Assembly (NCBI GenBank): GCA_017993025.1
Contig: JAGONL010000036.1
Location: 1 to 8,103 of the forward strand
Length of the DNA stretch: 8,103 nucleotides
DNA from: Candidatus Saccharimonadota bacterium
GTDB taxonomy: Bacteria; Patescibacteriota; Saccharimonadia; Saccharimonadales; SZUA-47
Direction: 5' to 3'
Part shown: positions 7,793-8,103 of the stretch, one piece after another
Position numbering within the stretch: the first letter of the stretch is position 1
How the letters are laid out: every line of letters begins with the position of its first letter
Program-made: the position numbers and the translations under genes
The notes under the pieces: model-generated
Database searches by the model: none
Told to the model about the DNA's origin: nothing
What the model saw: the letters and a program-made list of their open reading frames with translations, nothing else

Positions 7793-8103
7793 TCTAGTTT
7801 ATTTATTAAAGAACTTAACATTTTCTGGATTTCATCCAATGTTTTTAATAAGTTCGTGACGTCTGTTTTAAAAATATCGTTAATCAGTATCAATTGAGTT
7901 TCCAGTTCTGCAGCAGATCCAGCTGATATGCTTAAAAAATATACATATTCTTTTCGATTTTTACGGCGGTAACCCTCAGCAATATTTGATGGTATGCTTA
8001 CCGCTGCTCTTCTTGACTGAGATGTAAGGCCAAACTTTTCTGATTCCGGAAGGGAACTAGTTGTCAGATATAGTGCTGAAACTAGTTCTCGTGACTTTTG
8101 CCA
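7780..8103 (-). CDS. Four-helix bundle protein (S23/IVS-encoded protein family), 5' end missing
   Basis: The frame is open from the window edge to TAA at 7782-7780, giving 107 residues. The protein reads WQKSRELVSALYLTT, then SQSRRAAVSIPSNIAEGYRR and KEYVYFLSISAGSAAELETQ, the standard signatures of the four-helix-bundle family (TIGR02436-type). Members were first seen in 23S rRNA intervening sequences. Family members have about 115-125 residues and often start with a segment ending in VWQKS, so only about 8-15 residues are missing. The function is unknown; the fold forms a pentameric helical bundle in characterised members. Here it is free-standing beside prfA, with no rRNA in view. The last residues (DPKA) and stop come from the heptamer array. 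Confidence 0.88.
   Translation of the reverse strand, partial: WQKSRELVSALYLTTSSLPESEKFGLTSQSRRAAVSIPSNIAEGYRRKNRKEYVYFLSISAGSAAELETQLILINDIFKTDVTNLLKTLDEIQKMLSSLINKLDPKA

Noticed and set aside
7780..8103. Part of a 23S rRNA intervening sequence
   Set aside because: The protein family fits, but there is no rRNA flank and prfA follows directly.

Overview
The window reads as a compact bacterial chromosome segment of moderate GC content. The likely source is a Candidate Phyla Radiation (Patescibacteria) genome, and Saccharibacteria would be my first guess. This rests on protein style and gene company: a short chromosomal ParA/ParB pair, LepB with a hydrophilic N-terminal tail, an LCP protein with a LytR_C domain, a short HtrA, an RF1/PrmC pair with an NLPY motif, a free-standing four-helix-bundle protein and very tight gene packing. 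Taxonomy is inference. TAA, TAG and TGA are all used as stops, so the standard bacterial code fits and UGA is not recoded.

Layout. 1-1366 (+): the 3' part of parA, then parB, overlapping in an ATGA junction. A good parS-like sequence lies inside parA. 1363-2058 (-): signal peptidase I, convergent with parB; the two stop codons overlap by 4 bp. 2059-2147: a short divergent promoter region with almost no room for leaders. 2148-4563 (+): an LCP-family cell-wall polymer ligase and a polytopic membrane protein of unknown function, overlapping by 29 bp. 4564-4616: a perfect 7-bp tandem array that fills the whole gap before htrA (4616-5770, +). 5771-5800: a convergent junction that again carries 7-bp repeats. 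5801-8103 (-): a probable operon of four-helix-bundle protein (cut by the window edge), prfA and prmC.

How the genes fit together. ParA, ParB and parS would segregate the chromosome. LepB, the LCP protein, the membrane protein and HtrA are all envelope proteins (secretion, cell-wall polymer attachment, quality control). PrmC methylates the GGQ glutamine of the release factor encoded just upstream of it.

The most unusual signal is a set of heptanucleotide tandem repeats confined to the right half (4564-7792). They occur in three intergenic junctions and at four internal sites of prmC. Each internal prmC site falls in a loop just before a predicted beta-strand of the methyltransferase fold. 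Three of these sites span exactly four units (28 bp), so relative to a single unit the gain is 21 bp and the frame is kept. One internal site also holds a perfect 14-bp GC-rich palindrome. This resembles the heptameric short tandemly repeated repetitive (STRR) sequences described in cyanobacteria, here apparently tolerated or maintained inside an essential-type gene. There is no rRNA, tRNA, CRISPR array or insertion sequence that I can support.
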